Positions 26,800 through 35,415 of a stretch of DNA of 64,000 nucleotides are shown here, one piece after another. Location: assembly GCF_017115025.1 (NCBI RefSeq), contig NZ_JABXKM010000136.1, positions 1 through 64,000 of the forward strand. Direction: 5' to 3'. A model generated the notes under the pieces. That model had not been told where the DNA came from. It ran no database searches and was given only the letters and a program-made list of their open reading frames with translations. Source of the DNA: Nostoc sp. NOS(2021) (GTDB lineage Bacteria > Cyanobacteriota > Cyanobacteriia > Cyanobacteriales > Nostocaceae). Positions within the stretch are counted from its first letter, which is position 1, and every line of letters starts with the position of its first letter. The position numbers were made by a program, and so were the translations under genes.

Positions 26800-27016
26800 T
26801 AACTTTATAGATCCCCCTAAATCCCCCTTAAAAAGGGGGACTTTAAGAGACTTGGAGCAAGCCTTTTTAAGGGGGGGGTTGGGAGAATCTAAGACTTTGA
26901 AAAGAGTCTCTAGCCCTTTCAAGGTAACTCGTAAAATCTCTTTATTTTCTCTCTGCGTTTCTGTCGTTATCAGTTATTTAACCACAGAGACGCAGAGAAC
27001 ACAGAGATAAGAGGTT
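26800..27016. repeat. Palindromic and CACAGAGACGCAGAG interspersed repeats
   Basis: 26811-26885 has CCCCCTTAAAAAGGGGG stems and a second CCTTTTTAAGGGGGGGG arm. 26981-27014 has the ACAGAGACGCAGAGAACACAGAG repeat. Fills the gap between uxaC and the SDR gene. Confidence 0.65.
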
Positions 27017-27077
27017 ATGGAGGAATTTGACTTTTTTAATTACGAATTACGAATTGGAATAAGCAGGGTAATCATTG

Positions 27078-27914
27078 ATGCCAGACTTGATTTTAAATAA
27101 ACTTTTTAGCCTAAAAGAGCAGGTAGCAGTAGTCACAGGCGGTTCTGGTGTGCTTGGTGGGGCTATGGCAAAGGGTTTGGCCCTTGCTGGAGCGCGAGTC
27201 GTCGTTTTGGGTCGTAATGAAGCACGGGCGGGTGCGGTAGTGGCTGAAATTACCGCTAACGGTGGAGAAAGCATAGCTGTACTGGCAGATGTCGGCGATC
27301 GCTCCCAATTAGAAATAGCCAGGGATGTTATTATACAGCGTTGGGGTCAGATAGACATCCTGATAAACATGGCTGGTGGTAATATTCCTGCTGCCACAAT
27401 TACTGCTGACGCTACTATTTTTGATATGCCACACGCAGCTTTTGAGGAAGTAGTTAGCCTCAACTTACTCGGTACTTTACTGCCTAGCCAAGTTTTTGGT
27501 CAAGCAATGGTCGAAAGAAATCAGCCCCACGGTTGTATTGTGAATATTTCTTCTATGTCTGCCATTCGGGTGATTAGCCGCGTGGTTGGCTACTCAGCCG
27601 CTAAAGCGGGGATAGATAACTTTACTCGCTGGCTAGCGGTAGAACTCGCCCAAAAGTATGGTGATGGACTACGAGTAAATGCGATCGCGCCAGGTTTTTT
27701 TATTGGAGAGCAAAATCGAGATTTACTGTTAAATCCAGATGGAAGCTTGACTATACGCGGGCAAAAAATCATTGAGCATACCCCCGCCGGACGTTTCGGA
27801 AAACCGGATGAATTACTCAGCACCTTAATTTGGTTATGCAGTTCTGGTTCTAGTTTCGTCAACGGAGTAGTCGTACCTGTAGACGGTGGGTTTAGTATCT
27901 ACAGCGGAGTTTAA
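27078..27914 (+). CDS. uxuB: SDR-type D-mannonate oxidoreductase (fructuronate reductase)
   Basis: 278 residues from the ATG at 27078; an in-frame TTG just before it is a poorer start. Short-chain dehydrogenase: TGGSGVLGGA cofactor loop at about 20, NMAGG (NAG motif), catalytic Ser in NISSMSA and YSAAK (Tyr/Lys). The end HTPAGRFGKPDEL and VPVDGGFSIYSGV is typical of the Bacillus YjmF/UxuB group, which reduces D-fructuronate to D-mannonate with NAD(P)H. It lies between uxaC and the LarA-like gene, with only 2 bases to the latter. Confidence 0.85.
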   Translation: MPDLILNKLFSLKEQVAVVTGGSGVLGGAMAKGLALAGARVVVLGRNEARAGAVVAEITANGGESIAVLADVGDRSQLEIARDVIIQRWGQIDILINMAGGNIPAATITADATIFDMPHAAFEEVVSLNLLGTLLPSQVFGQAMVERNQPHGCIVNISSMSAIRVISRVVGYSAAKAGIDNFTRWLAVELAQKYGDGLRVNAIAPGFFIGEQNRDLLLNPDGSLTIRGQKIIEHTPAGRFGKPDELLSTLIWLCSSGSSFVNGVVVPVDGGFSIYSGV

Positions 27915-27916
27915 AA

Positions 27917-29176
27917 ATGTATTCATTAGCCGTAACTAACGGGACACTTTCAGATGAGCAAGTTTCCGATCTAGTTCATCAAGCTTTAGCAGACCCTAAG
28001 TTGGATGGACAGCGCATCCTAGTATTAATTCCAGATAGTACCCGCACTGCCCCCATACCTCAAATGTTTCGATTGCTTCATAATGAGTTGAGTAAAAGGG
28101 TAGCGGCTCTGGATTTTTTGATCGCTCTGGGTACACATAATCCCATGAGTGAAGAACAAATCAATCACTTGGTAGGGGTAACACCGGAAGAGCGAGAAAC
28201 AACTTTTAAAAAAGTTCGCATCTTTAACCACCTTTGGAATCAGCCGGATACCTTTATTTCTTGTGGAGTAATTTCAGCAGATGAAATAGCAGAGATCAGC
28301 CGGGGAATGCTACATCAAGCAGTTGAAGTACGTGTTAACAAGCTGGTAACAGAGTACGATCTAATAATGATTTGCGGCCCGGTATTTCCCCACGAAGTTG
28401 TCGGTTTCTCTGGTGGAAATAAATACTTTTTTCCCGGCATTGGTGGTCAGGAGGTAATTAATCTCTCACACTGGTTAGGTGCTTTAATCACCTGTTACGA
28501 AATTATTGGTACACCGGGAATAACACCAGTTCGACGCTTGATTAACCGAGCCGCTAACTTGATTTCTACCCCGAAACTTTGTTTGGCGATGGTGGTTGCA
28601 CCAAAAACTAATCAGCTAGCTGGACTATATATAGATAAACCAGAGTCAGCCTGGGAAGATGCTGCAAAATTATCGGCCAAACTGCATATTAAATATGTAG
28701 ATCAGCCCTTTAAACAAGTGCTTTCAGTAATGCCCCAAATGTATGACGACATTTGGACAGCAGCTAAAGGAATGTACAAGCTAGAGCCAGTAGTAGCTGA
28801 CGCAGGTGAAGTAATTATATATGCCCCTCACATTACTGAGTTTAGCTATACACACGGCGAAATCCTAGCCCAAATTGGCTATCATGTGCGCGATTACTTC
28901 CTCAAACAATGGGATAAATTCCAAGCCTATCCCGGTGGAGTGCTGGCTCATAGTACTCACTTAAAAGGTATGGGTAGTTTTGATCCTATACAAGGGGAAC
29001 AAGCGCGGATTCGCGTCACTTTAGCTACTGGTATTTCTGCTGAACGCTGTGCTGCTCATAACTTGAACTATCGTGACCCCGCTACCATTCGACCCACAGA
29101 ATGGGCTAACCATGAGGATGAAGGTATCTTGCTTGTGCCAAAGGCTGGCGAGATACTATACCGGATGAATTCTTAA
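27917..29176 (+). CDS. LarA-like nickel-pincer racemase/epimerase; candidate D-mannonate/D-gluconate 2-epimerase
   Basis: 419 residues. LarA-family residues can be placed with the right spacing: Asp40/Arg43 (PDSTRTAP), His74 (ALGTHNPMS), His159 (FPHEVVGFSGGNKYFFPG), Lys169 (the cofactor-attachment Lys) and His185 (NLSHWLGA). The 10 and 16 residue spacings equal those of lactate racemase His174-Lys184-His200. DDIWTAAKG near 277 matches the C-terminal active-site motif. The family uses a nickel-pincer nucleotide to invert C2 of alpha-hydroxy acids, and a gluconate 2-epimerase is a known member class. Mannonate and gluconate are C2 epimers, and the gene starts 2 bases after uxuB with gntK in the same regulon. 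Function is inferred. Confidence 0.8.
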   Translation: MYSLAVTNGTLSDEQVSDLVHQALADPKLDGQRILVLIPDSTRTAPIPQMFRLLHNELSKRVAALDFLIALGTHNPMSEEQINHLVGVTPEERETTFKKVRIFNHLWNQPDTFISCGVISADEIAEISRGMLHQAVEVRVNKLVTEYDLIMICGPVFPHEVVGFSGGNKYFFPGIGGQEVINLSHWLGALITCYEIIGTPGITPVRRLINRAANLISTPKLCLAMVVAPKTNQLAGLYIDKPESAWEDAAKLSAKLHIKYVDQPFKQVLSVMPQMYDDIWTAAKGMYKLEPVVADAGEVIIYAPHITEFSYTHGEILAQIGYHVRDYFLKQWDKFQAYPGGVLAHSTHLKGMGSFDPIQGEQARIRVTLATGISAERCAAHNLNYRDPATIRPTEWANHEDEGILLVPKAGEILYRMNS

Positions 29177-29282
29177 TCTTTAGAATAGCAAACCTATCTT
29201 CTAAATGACGCTTGGCTTACCATCAACTACGTTTTTGGAGAAATATCTGAGTCTTTGCTCAGATTATTTTGCCTAGCTTACC

Positions 29283-30278
29283 TCACTCTAAACCTTCTCG
29301 CGCACCATGAGCTAACAGTAACTCAACCATATCTTTGTTCCTCTGAGCAACAGCTAGATGAAGCGGACTTTCTCCCCTCAAACCTCGAACATTAACATCA
29401 GCACCATACGCAACAAGAACTCTGACAATCTCATCATTACCTGAGTGCTGAAAAGCACGCAACAGAGGTGTCCAACTTTCATTGTCTATTAAATTAACTT
29501 CTGCACCGTGATCTAAAAGAGACTCAGCTACACTTAGATCATGATGTCGGGCAGCTTCAAATAGTGGACTACTTTTTGATTCATCGAGGGCATTAACATT
29601 AGCCCCACAGTCCAACAAAAGTTCTGTGATATTTTGATGTCCAAGCTGGGTTGCCAAATGTAGAGGAGTTTTACCATGTTCACCAAGAGCGTTAACATCT
29701 GCACCATGATCTATTAGAAGCTCACAAATATCTAGGCAACCTGTAGCAGATGCACGATGTAGTGGGGAAACGTTTTTAGATTTCATCTTCTCATTAACGT
29801 TTGCTCCACAGTTTAGGAGAAGTTCAATAAGATTTTTATTTCTACCCATGATCGCTGCAATTAACCATGACTCTTCTTTGTTTAATCCTTTTACAAGGAA
29901 AGAATTAACATCTAAACCCGAATCTAGATAGTGCTTGACTAGTTCAATATCTCCAAGCATCACCGCGATCTCTGGCTGCATGACCGCACCACAGTCTAAC
30001 AGAAATTGAGCAATTTCCCGATGCTGATTCCAAGCTGCTAGGTATAAGGAAGTGCAACCATCTTTTGTTTCAGCATCGATCTGCGCTCCATTAGTAATCA
30101 GAAGTTCGACTACATCCCTATGTCCCTCGGAAGATGCCTTGTGTAAGGGTGTTTCACCCGAACCATCTACAACATCAACGCTTGCACCAGCAGCCACCAA
30201 CAATTCTACGATATCTTTATGTCCACGATAAGCAGCAATAAGTAGGGCTGAACAGGGTTTTCCTTCAGAGTAAAACAT
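29283..30278 (-). CDS. Ankyrin-repeat protein
   Basis: 331 residues made almost wholly of about ten ankyrin repeats (consensus pieces GETPLHKASSEGHRDVVELLITNGA, GKTPLHLATQLGHQNITELLLDCGANVNAL, GESPLHLAVAQRNKDMVELLLAHGA). The fold binds other proteins; no enzyme domain or signal peptide. The ATG at 30278 opens directly inside a partial first repeat, so the natural N-terminus could be short or 5' sequence may have been lost. The fourth to fifth repeats are degenerate (AVMLGDIELVKHYLDSG). No partner is evident nearby. Confidence 0.85.
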   Translation of the reverse strand: MFYSEGKPCSALLIAAYRGHKDIVELLVAAGASVDVVDGSGETPLHKASSEGHRDVVELLITNGAQIDAETKDGCTSLYLAAWNQHREIAQFLLDCGAVMQPEIAVMLGDIELVKHYLDSGLDVNSFLVKGLNKEESWLIAAIMGRNKNLIELLLNCGANVNEKMKSKNVSPLHRASATGCLDICELLIDHGADVNALGEHGKTPLHLATQLGHQNITELLLDCGANVNALDESKSSPLFEAARHHDLSVAESLLDHGAEVNLIDNESWTPLLRAFQHSGNDEIVRVLVAYGADVNVRGLRGESPLHLAVAQRNKDMVELLLAHGAREGLE

Positions 30279-30370
30279 ATAAATTAAGTAGCACAGCTAA
30301 ACATATTCATAAGTGGTTCTCCTACATTGATTCTAAACTTAGCTCAGATGAACATTGTTTGCGTACACAC

Positions 30371-30862
30371 TTACAGCTGATAAGAAGCCGTCAAAGCTAC
30401 CGCCAAAGCATCCGCAGCATCATCAGGTTTGGGAATTTCATCTAAATCCAACTCCCGCGCTACCGCCTCTTGCACTTCTGACTTATCAGCATTGCCATAG
30501 CCTGTTAAAGCTTGCTTAATTTGAGCCGGAGTAAACTCTACGTAGGGAAGACGACGCTGGCCCAACACCAAAATGAGTACACCCCGCGCTTGTGCAACCA
30601 GGATTGTACTTGACATACGATAGAAGAATAGTTTCTCGATCGCCACTAAATCTGGTTTAAATTCCTCCATCACGGTGTGTAAATCATCGAATAATGTACA
30701 TAGGCGCTGTCCCATTTCTACACCTGCTGACGTTTTAATTACTCCAAAATCCAGCATATTTACTGTAGTTTCTTGTACCTTGTTGGGACTTTGTGTGCAG
30801 GTAATTGCCCCAAACCCTAAAATTGCCAGTCCTGGATCTAATCCTAAAATTCGTTTTTCCAT
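30371..30862 (-). CDS. ruvC: Holliday junction resolvase RuvC
   Basis: 163 residues from the ATG at 30862 ([11 protein letters not shown]). The ORF runs up to 30913, but the extra 17 residues are not part of the family. Acidic catalytic residues: Asp7 (GLDPG), Glu in VAIEKLFF and the [10 protein letters not shown] end. Cuts four-way junctions with RuvAB during recombination and fork repair. Stands alone, divergent from yvcK. Confidence 0.93.
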   Translation of the reverse strand: MEKRILGLDPGLAILGFGAITCTQSPNKVQETTVNMLDFGVIKTSAGVEMGQRLCTLFDDLHTVMEEFKPDLVAIEKLFFYRMSSTILVAQARGVLILVLGQRRLPYVEFTPAQIKQALTGYGNADKSEVQEAVARELDLDEIPKPDDAADALAVALTASYQL

Positions 30863-31036
30863 TAAATTCACTTTTACCAAGCCAGAGTAGTGTTTAACTA
30901 GGAATACTGGCAATTTTGACCACTTGCTCTTAGTCTAATAGGATTGACAAATATAATAGTTCCACGCCTGGTGTTTTAAACCAAGTGGTGTACATTTTCT
31001 GTTAATTATTGTTTGTAGCACTGCTCCAAATCAGGT

Positions 31037-32449
31037 ATGTCAATTGGTTTTCTCAGACAAGCCCTCAACGCCCTGCAAAAGCAGTCGCGTTCTCGTACTT
31101 CCTATCGGGTTAACCAGTGGTTCAAATGGTTGTCCCCTGGACTATCGGTAAAACGTTGGTTGTTGATCAGTACTGGGGGTGTACTGCTGGCGAGTTTGGG
31201 ATTAGCTATCTGGATTAAGCTGACCCCAATTTTTTGGATGATCGAGTTGGTTAGGGGTTTCCTGGGAGTAATCAGCAACATGTTACCCAACTATATCAGT
31301 GGGCCTTTGGTGCTGCTTGGCGGCTTGCTGTTAGTGCTTTGGGGGCAAACTCGCACCGTAGGCTCAATTACTAAGGTACTAAGAGCAGAAGGCGGAGAGG
31401 AACTCATTGATGTCTTGCTGGCCCATCGTCGATTGTACCGAGGCCCGAAAATAGTGGTAATTGGTGGTGGTACGGGACTTTCTACGTTGTTGAGGGGACT
31501 GAAAACTTACAGCGCTAATATTACTGCGATCGTCACTGTCGCCGATGATGGTGGATCTTCTGGGCGGTTGCGCCAAGAATTTGGAGTGTTACCACCGGGG
31601 GATATTCGCAATTGTTTGGCTGCACTAGCCGATGAAGAAAAGTTATTAACAGAATTGTTTCAATACCGTTTTCGGGCTGGAGATGGGTTAACGGGTCACA
31701 GTTTTGGCAATTTGTTTTTAACGGCAATGAGTGATATTACTGGAGATTTAGAACAAGCAGTTGCAGCGAGTTCCAAAGTGCTAGCGGTACGGGGACAAGT
31801 ACTACCAGCAACTCTCAGTGATGTTCGCCTCTGGGCAGAATTGGCTGATGGTCGCCGCATTGACGGGGAGTCTAGCATTCCCAAAGCTGGCGGTAAAATT
31901 GTCAAAATTGGCTGCATTCCAGCTAATCCTCCGGCGGTGCCAGCAGCTATTAAGGCACTTAAAGAAGCTGATTACATTATTATTGGCCCAGGTAGCCTTT
32001 ATACCAGCCTGATTCCTAACTTATTAGTACCAGAAATTGCCGATGCGATCGCTCAAACAGATGCCCCCCGTATTTATATCTGCAATATCATGACTCAACC
32101 AGGAGAAACTGAAGGCTACACTGTTGCCGATCACATCAGGGCAATTGATGCTGCTTGTGGGCAAAGACGGCTATTCGATGCTGTGCTGATACACAAAAAA
32201 TCCCCCTCGGAGCAATCACTCACGCGCTACGCCCAACAAAACTCCCATCCCGTTTTCCTAGATAGAGAAGCCGTAACTCAGCTAGGGCGAAGGATTGTTC
32301 CAGCTAATGTTTTGTATGAAGATGAAACGGGTTTTGTACGTCACAATCCGCAGAAACTAGCACGAGTTTTGTTGCGGTGGTACGGTAGAGGTCAGCCCCT
32401 TCGGGGAATTCAAAATTCAAAATTCAAAATTAAGGAAGATGAAAAATAG
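31037..32449 (+). CDS. yvcK: YvcK/CofD-like protein (gluconeogenesis factor type)
   Basis: 470 residues. N-terminal extension with two hydrophobic segments (about 40-62 and 85-105), then the YvcK core: [75 protein letters not shown] and [12 protein letters not shown]. YvcK proteins bind UDP-sugars and control cell-wall and central carbon flux in other bacteria. The last 14 or so residues (NSKFKIK...) are encoded by an ATTCAAA tandem repeat that runs through the stop codon, so the C-terminus is repeat-derived. tsaE follows after 47 bases. Confidence 0.9.
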   Translation: MSIGFLRQALNALQKQSRSRTSYRVNQWFKWLSPGLSVKRWLLISTGGVLLASLGLAIWIKLTPIFWMIELVRGFLGVISNMLPNYISGPLVLLGGLLLVLWGQTRTVGSITKVLRAEGGEELIDVLLAHRRLYRGPKIVVIGGGTGLSTLLRGLKTYSANITAIVTVADDGGSSGRLRQEFGVLPPGDIRNCLAALADEEKLLTELFQYRFRAGDGLTGHSFGNLFLTAMSDITGDLEQAVAASSKVLAVRGQVLPATLSDVRLWAELADGRRIDGESSIPKAGGKIVKIGCIPANPPAVPAAIKALKEADYIIIGPGSLYTSLIPNLLVPEIADAIAQTDAPRIYICNIMTQPGETEGYTVADHIRAIDAACGQRRLFDAVLIHKKSPSEQSLTRYAQQNSHPVFLDREAVTQLGRRIVPANVLYEDETGFVRHNPQKLARVLLRWYGRGQPLRGIQNSKFKIKEDEK

Positions 32450-32496
32450 TCATTAGTCATTTGTTTAGACTAATGACTAATGACCAACGATTAATT

Positions 32497-32952
32497 ATGA
32501 AAATTTTTCTTGCAGATACAGAGGCGACGCTACGCTTAGGTATTACTCTTGGTGAATCTCTGACCCCTGGCAGTGTAATTTTACTAGAAGGTGATTTAGG
32601 TGCTGGTAAAACTACCCTAGTTCAAGGTATTGGCAGGGGTTTGGGAATCGCTGAACCCATTGTCAGTCCCACTTTCACCCTGATTAATGAGTACACGGAA
32701 GGACGCTTCCCCCTTTACCATCTGGATTTATATCGCTTAGAACCACAAGAAGTTCCACCCCTGAATTTAGAAAGTTACTGGGAAGGTGTTGAGGTTATAC
32801 CAGGAATTGTGGCAGTTGAATGGGCGGAACGATTGCCCTACAAGCCAGATAGTTATCTAAGTATGAGTTTGACTTATGGGCATGGGGGCACTCGTCAAGT
32901 CGAACTCATACCATTCAATTGTGCCATTAGCGAAGTCATTGCCGCGATTTAA
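32497..32952 (+). CDS. tsaE: tRNA threonylcarbamoyladenosine ATPase TsaE
   Basis: 151 residues from the ATG at 32497 (MKIFLADTEAT). The 12 residues before it in the ORF come from a GACTAATGAC palindrome and are not family sequence. Walker A GDLGAGKTT, switch SPTFTLINEY, YHLDLYRLE and VEWAERLP. TsaE works with TsaB and TsaD to make t6A37 in ANN-decoding tRNAs. Likely read with yvcK. Confidence 0.93.
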   Translation: MKIFLADTEATLRLGITLGESLTPGSVILLEGDLGAGKTTLVQGIGRGLGIAEPIVSPTFTLINEYTEGRFPLYHLDLYRLEPQEVPPLNLESYWEGVEVIPGIVAVEWAERLPYKPDSYLSMSLTYGHGGTRQVELIPFNCAISEVIAAI

Positions 32953-33792
32953 GCTCATCTCCCGACTTAAGTACGAGGGATTTCACTTTTTTGATCACAA
33001 CAGTAGAAAATTTCTGCAAATAATCGAGGGAGAACTCCACACTCGTCCTATCTGCCACTACCACGTTCACCACTGTCAGTCCCTAACATTGTTATCTCAA
33101 CCAAAAATAAACGAAAGAATTGTTCAACAGCACATATATTGCAACAGAGCAAATGTAAATAAACTGTTGTTGGGTTAAATGAGAGTTTTTACAGAACTTA
33201 GTCAGCTTGCTTGAACCAGATTAGTTCCCTACTGTCATTCGGGAATCCAACCCTTGATTATTTAGTAGCGAAAGCTAGTAGAGGAAAGTTAAACAACAAT
33301 CAAGTTCTGTATAAGTCGTCTAACTTTCCTCACGCTTAGTATTCCCAAGTTAGGTTCACAATCTATACAAAAGAAGAAACTAGTTTATGATTTTTTAAAA
33401 TAAGTTCAAATTATTTTAACTAGCAAATAATTCTTATATTCACATCTGTCATTAGCACTGATATCAAGCAAATATTAAATAAAACATCTCGTATTTATAC
33501 GATAATTATGTAGAAATACGAGATGTTTTATACTATATTAGTTGACATTAATATGCCTACGTGGATGCACTATAAGAATTCGGTTTGATTCCTGAATTTA
33601 CTTGCGTGGAAAGGGAACAGGGAAAAGGGATAGATACGTACTGAGTCTTGTTCAAAAATCAAATAGGAGTCCTATAGTAGTCTGTCAAGTTTAAATTGAT
33701 GGGTAAGCAAGTTCGTAGTCAGGACTTTAGTGCTTAGAAAATAAGCACTAAAGTCCTGACTAGAAACTCTTCATTACTAGCTTGACAAAGTA
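32953..33792. other. Gene-free region with two hairpin elements
   Basis: About 840 bases. 33480-33496 and 33514-33530 form a perfect 17-base stem (TAAAACATCTCGTATTT and its complement). 33675-33795 is a MITE-like element described separately. The first 500 bases show no coding signal. Confidence 0.55.
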
Positions 33793-33793
33793 C
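33677..33793. mobile_element. MITE-like element with TA flanks, abutting patatin stop
   Basis: Ends GTAGTCTGTCAAG and CTTGACAAAGTAC form imperfect inverted repeats, with TA at 33675-33676 and 33794-33795. The centre is a perfect 21-base stem (33716-33736 with 33742-33762; AGGACTTTAGTGCTTA loop GAAAA). Stop codon TAG of the patatin gene is at 33795-33793, made from the flank TA and the last element base. Confidence 0.6.
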
Positions 33794-34968
33794 TAGTTAT
33801 CTCTAATGAAAGAGGCGATCGCCTTTTTTGTCTGAGGGCCGGAGTCGTCTCTGGTATAGTACGTAAGACCTTTATCAATGAATGCAGAGGTAGTATCTAT
33901 TAACTGCTGAACAACCTCCGCACTAGTGTTATCTATTTCTTCACTGACTTTTTCTCCTGTAAATCGGTTTTTTCGATCTTCTGGAGGTAATAGAATGCGA
34001 GGATCTTTATAAGTCTCTTTTGGCTTGGGTTCAAATGTCTCATTTAAGTCAAACTGAAGACGTAAGTAACGTTTAGAATCGTATCCACCCATGATTTGTC
34101 GGCAAATCGTACTAGCAATTTCCGATGTAGGTTCTATAAAGATGTTAGTAAGATTTTTTGCCCAATCGAAGCCTCTCCATTTGCTTATTTGCTTATATTG
34201 ATATGGTTCACCAGTTTGACCTGTGCCAATAGAAAGGATAGAAATATCTTCCAATCGCAGATTATCAAGTTTATATTTTTGCTTGATTGTTGGAGAGACT
34301 GAAGACTGACTGATCCTCATAACTAGACTCAAAGCTGCGAGAGAGGGATTATTAGCAGAAACTCCTCCATCAATGTGTGGAAATTCCCAATCACCAAATT
34401 TTTCTTTATCTACAGGTTCTAATTTATATGGTGGAAAAAAAGTGGGAGCTGAGGCAGAAGCGGTACATATCTCCCATAAATAACAGTCATCATACCATCT
34501 GTCTCCTAGATCGGGATGACAATTTGTAAAAAAGGTTGTATTCCGATATAGCGTATCGTAAGCAAGAATCAAAATAATCGGTTTTTCAATATCCTTTATT
34601 CTTGTGGATTTATACGCATCTTTGAGGACGCTAATAATTCCATCATGAGAATATTTAGGTGGTGAAAGTACATCCAAAATGGATTTTATGATCGGCGGAA
34701 AGTTTTTGTAGCGGTCTTTTCTATCGGTTGGGAATATATCTTTACCCCGATCTCTATACATTTTAATTAGTTGATCACTCTCCTTTCCTACAGCAATCCC
34801 TCCTGCTAACATTGAACCAGTAGAAGTACCAGCAACCATGTCAAAGTATTCGTGTAAAAAGTTTCCTTTCCCCTGATTTCTAATTTCTTGTTCTACTTGT
34901 TGAAGTATTCGGGCTGCAACGACTCCACGAACACCACCACCGTCTAAAGCCAAAATTTTGAAGGACAT
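33793..34968 (-). CDS. Patatin-like phospholipase
   Basis: 391 residues, AAGGAGA ribosome-binding site before the ATG at 34968. Oxyanion motif DGGGVRGV near residue 9, nucleophile Ser in GTSTGS near 49, and catalytic Asp in IDGGVSANNP near 200, so the Ser-Asp dyad is intact. Patatins hydrolyse acyl chains from phospho- or galactolipids. No signal peptide. CapV phospholipases of CBASS defence have this fold, but no cyclase or ubiquitin-like gene lies next to it, so a lipid-remodelling role is as likely. Its stop codon is formed at a MITE junction, so the original C-terminus may have been longer. Confidence 0.85.
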   Translation of the reverse strand: MSFKILALDGGGVRGVVAARILQQVEQEIRNQGKGNFLHEYFDMVAGTSTGSMLAGGIAVGKESDQLIKMYRDRGKDIFPTDRKDRYKNFPPIIKSILDVLSPPKYSHDGIISVLKDAYKSTRIKDIEKPIILILAYDTLYRNTTFFTNCHPDLGDRWYDDCYLWEICTASASAPTFFPPYKLEPVDKEKFGDWEFPHIDGGVSANNPSLAALSLVMRISQSSVSPTIKQKYKLDNLRLEDISILSIGTGQTGEPYQYKQISKWRGFDWAKNLTNIFIEPTSEIASTICRQIMGGYDSKRYLRLQFDLNETFEPKPKETYKDPRILLPPEDRKNRFTGEKVSEEIDNTSAEVVQQLIDTTSAFIDKGLTYYTRDDSGPQTKKAIASFIRDN

Positions 34969-35415
34969 AGCAATTCTCCTTGATTATCTCTATTAGCTTG
35001 TTTACTCCTATTCGGTATCTGGCTGGAAGAATACCTAATTTTTTTAAGGAACCGCCATCTCTACGATAGGCTGACGCCAACGCGCAGCGTCTGGTAGAGA
35101 AGAACGCATACTCCTACGGAGAAGCAAGCTACGCGTAGCGTCTCGTAGAGAAGGAAGAGAAGGAAGAAATACTTAACTGAACTGTATTGCACTATAAATA
35201 AATTCAGGGTTTGAAGTTGCAATTTCTGATACAGCGACAAGTAAATACCCTTTGCTTAAAAGGGTAAAGGAGGAAAAACAAGGATTTTCGCCTTTTAGCT
35301 TTAACCAAACCGCATTGGTCTAGTTCTGACTCTGGATAGATGAAAATCTTGCCAGTTAAAGTATGACTTTGATGTATAACTCTTTGTCTACTACGTAAGC
35401 TGAAATAAATATTTG
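34969..35415. repeat. Composite of interspersed repeats
   Basis: 35034-35193 has the AAGGAACCGC...GGAAGAGAAGGAAG...GAACTGTATT family, interrupted by CTCTACGATAGGCTGACGCC and ACTCCTACGGAGAAGCAA repeats. TACTCCTACGGAGAAGCAA (35109-35127) also occurs exactly at 41436-41454 inside a kinase gene. No gene is present. Confidence 0.65.

Noticed and set aside
30863-30913. N-terminal extension of RuvC
   Set aside because: RuvC proteins begin directly before GLDPG; the ATG at 30862 fits the family.
33793-34968. Patatin as a CBASS effector (CapV)
   Set aside because: No cGAS-like cyclase, E1/E2 or JAB gene adjacent; neighbours are housekeeping genes and repeats.
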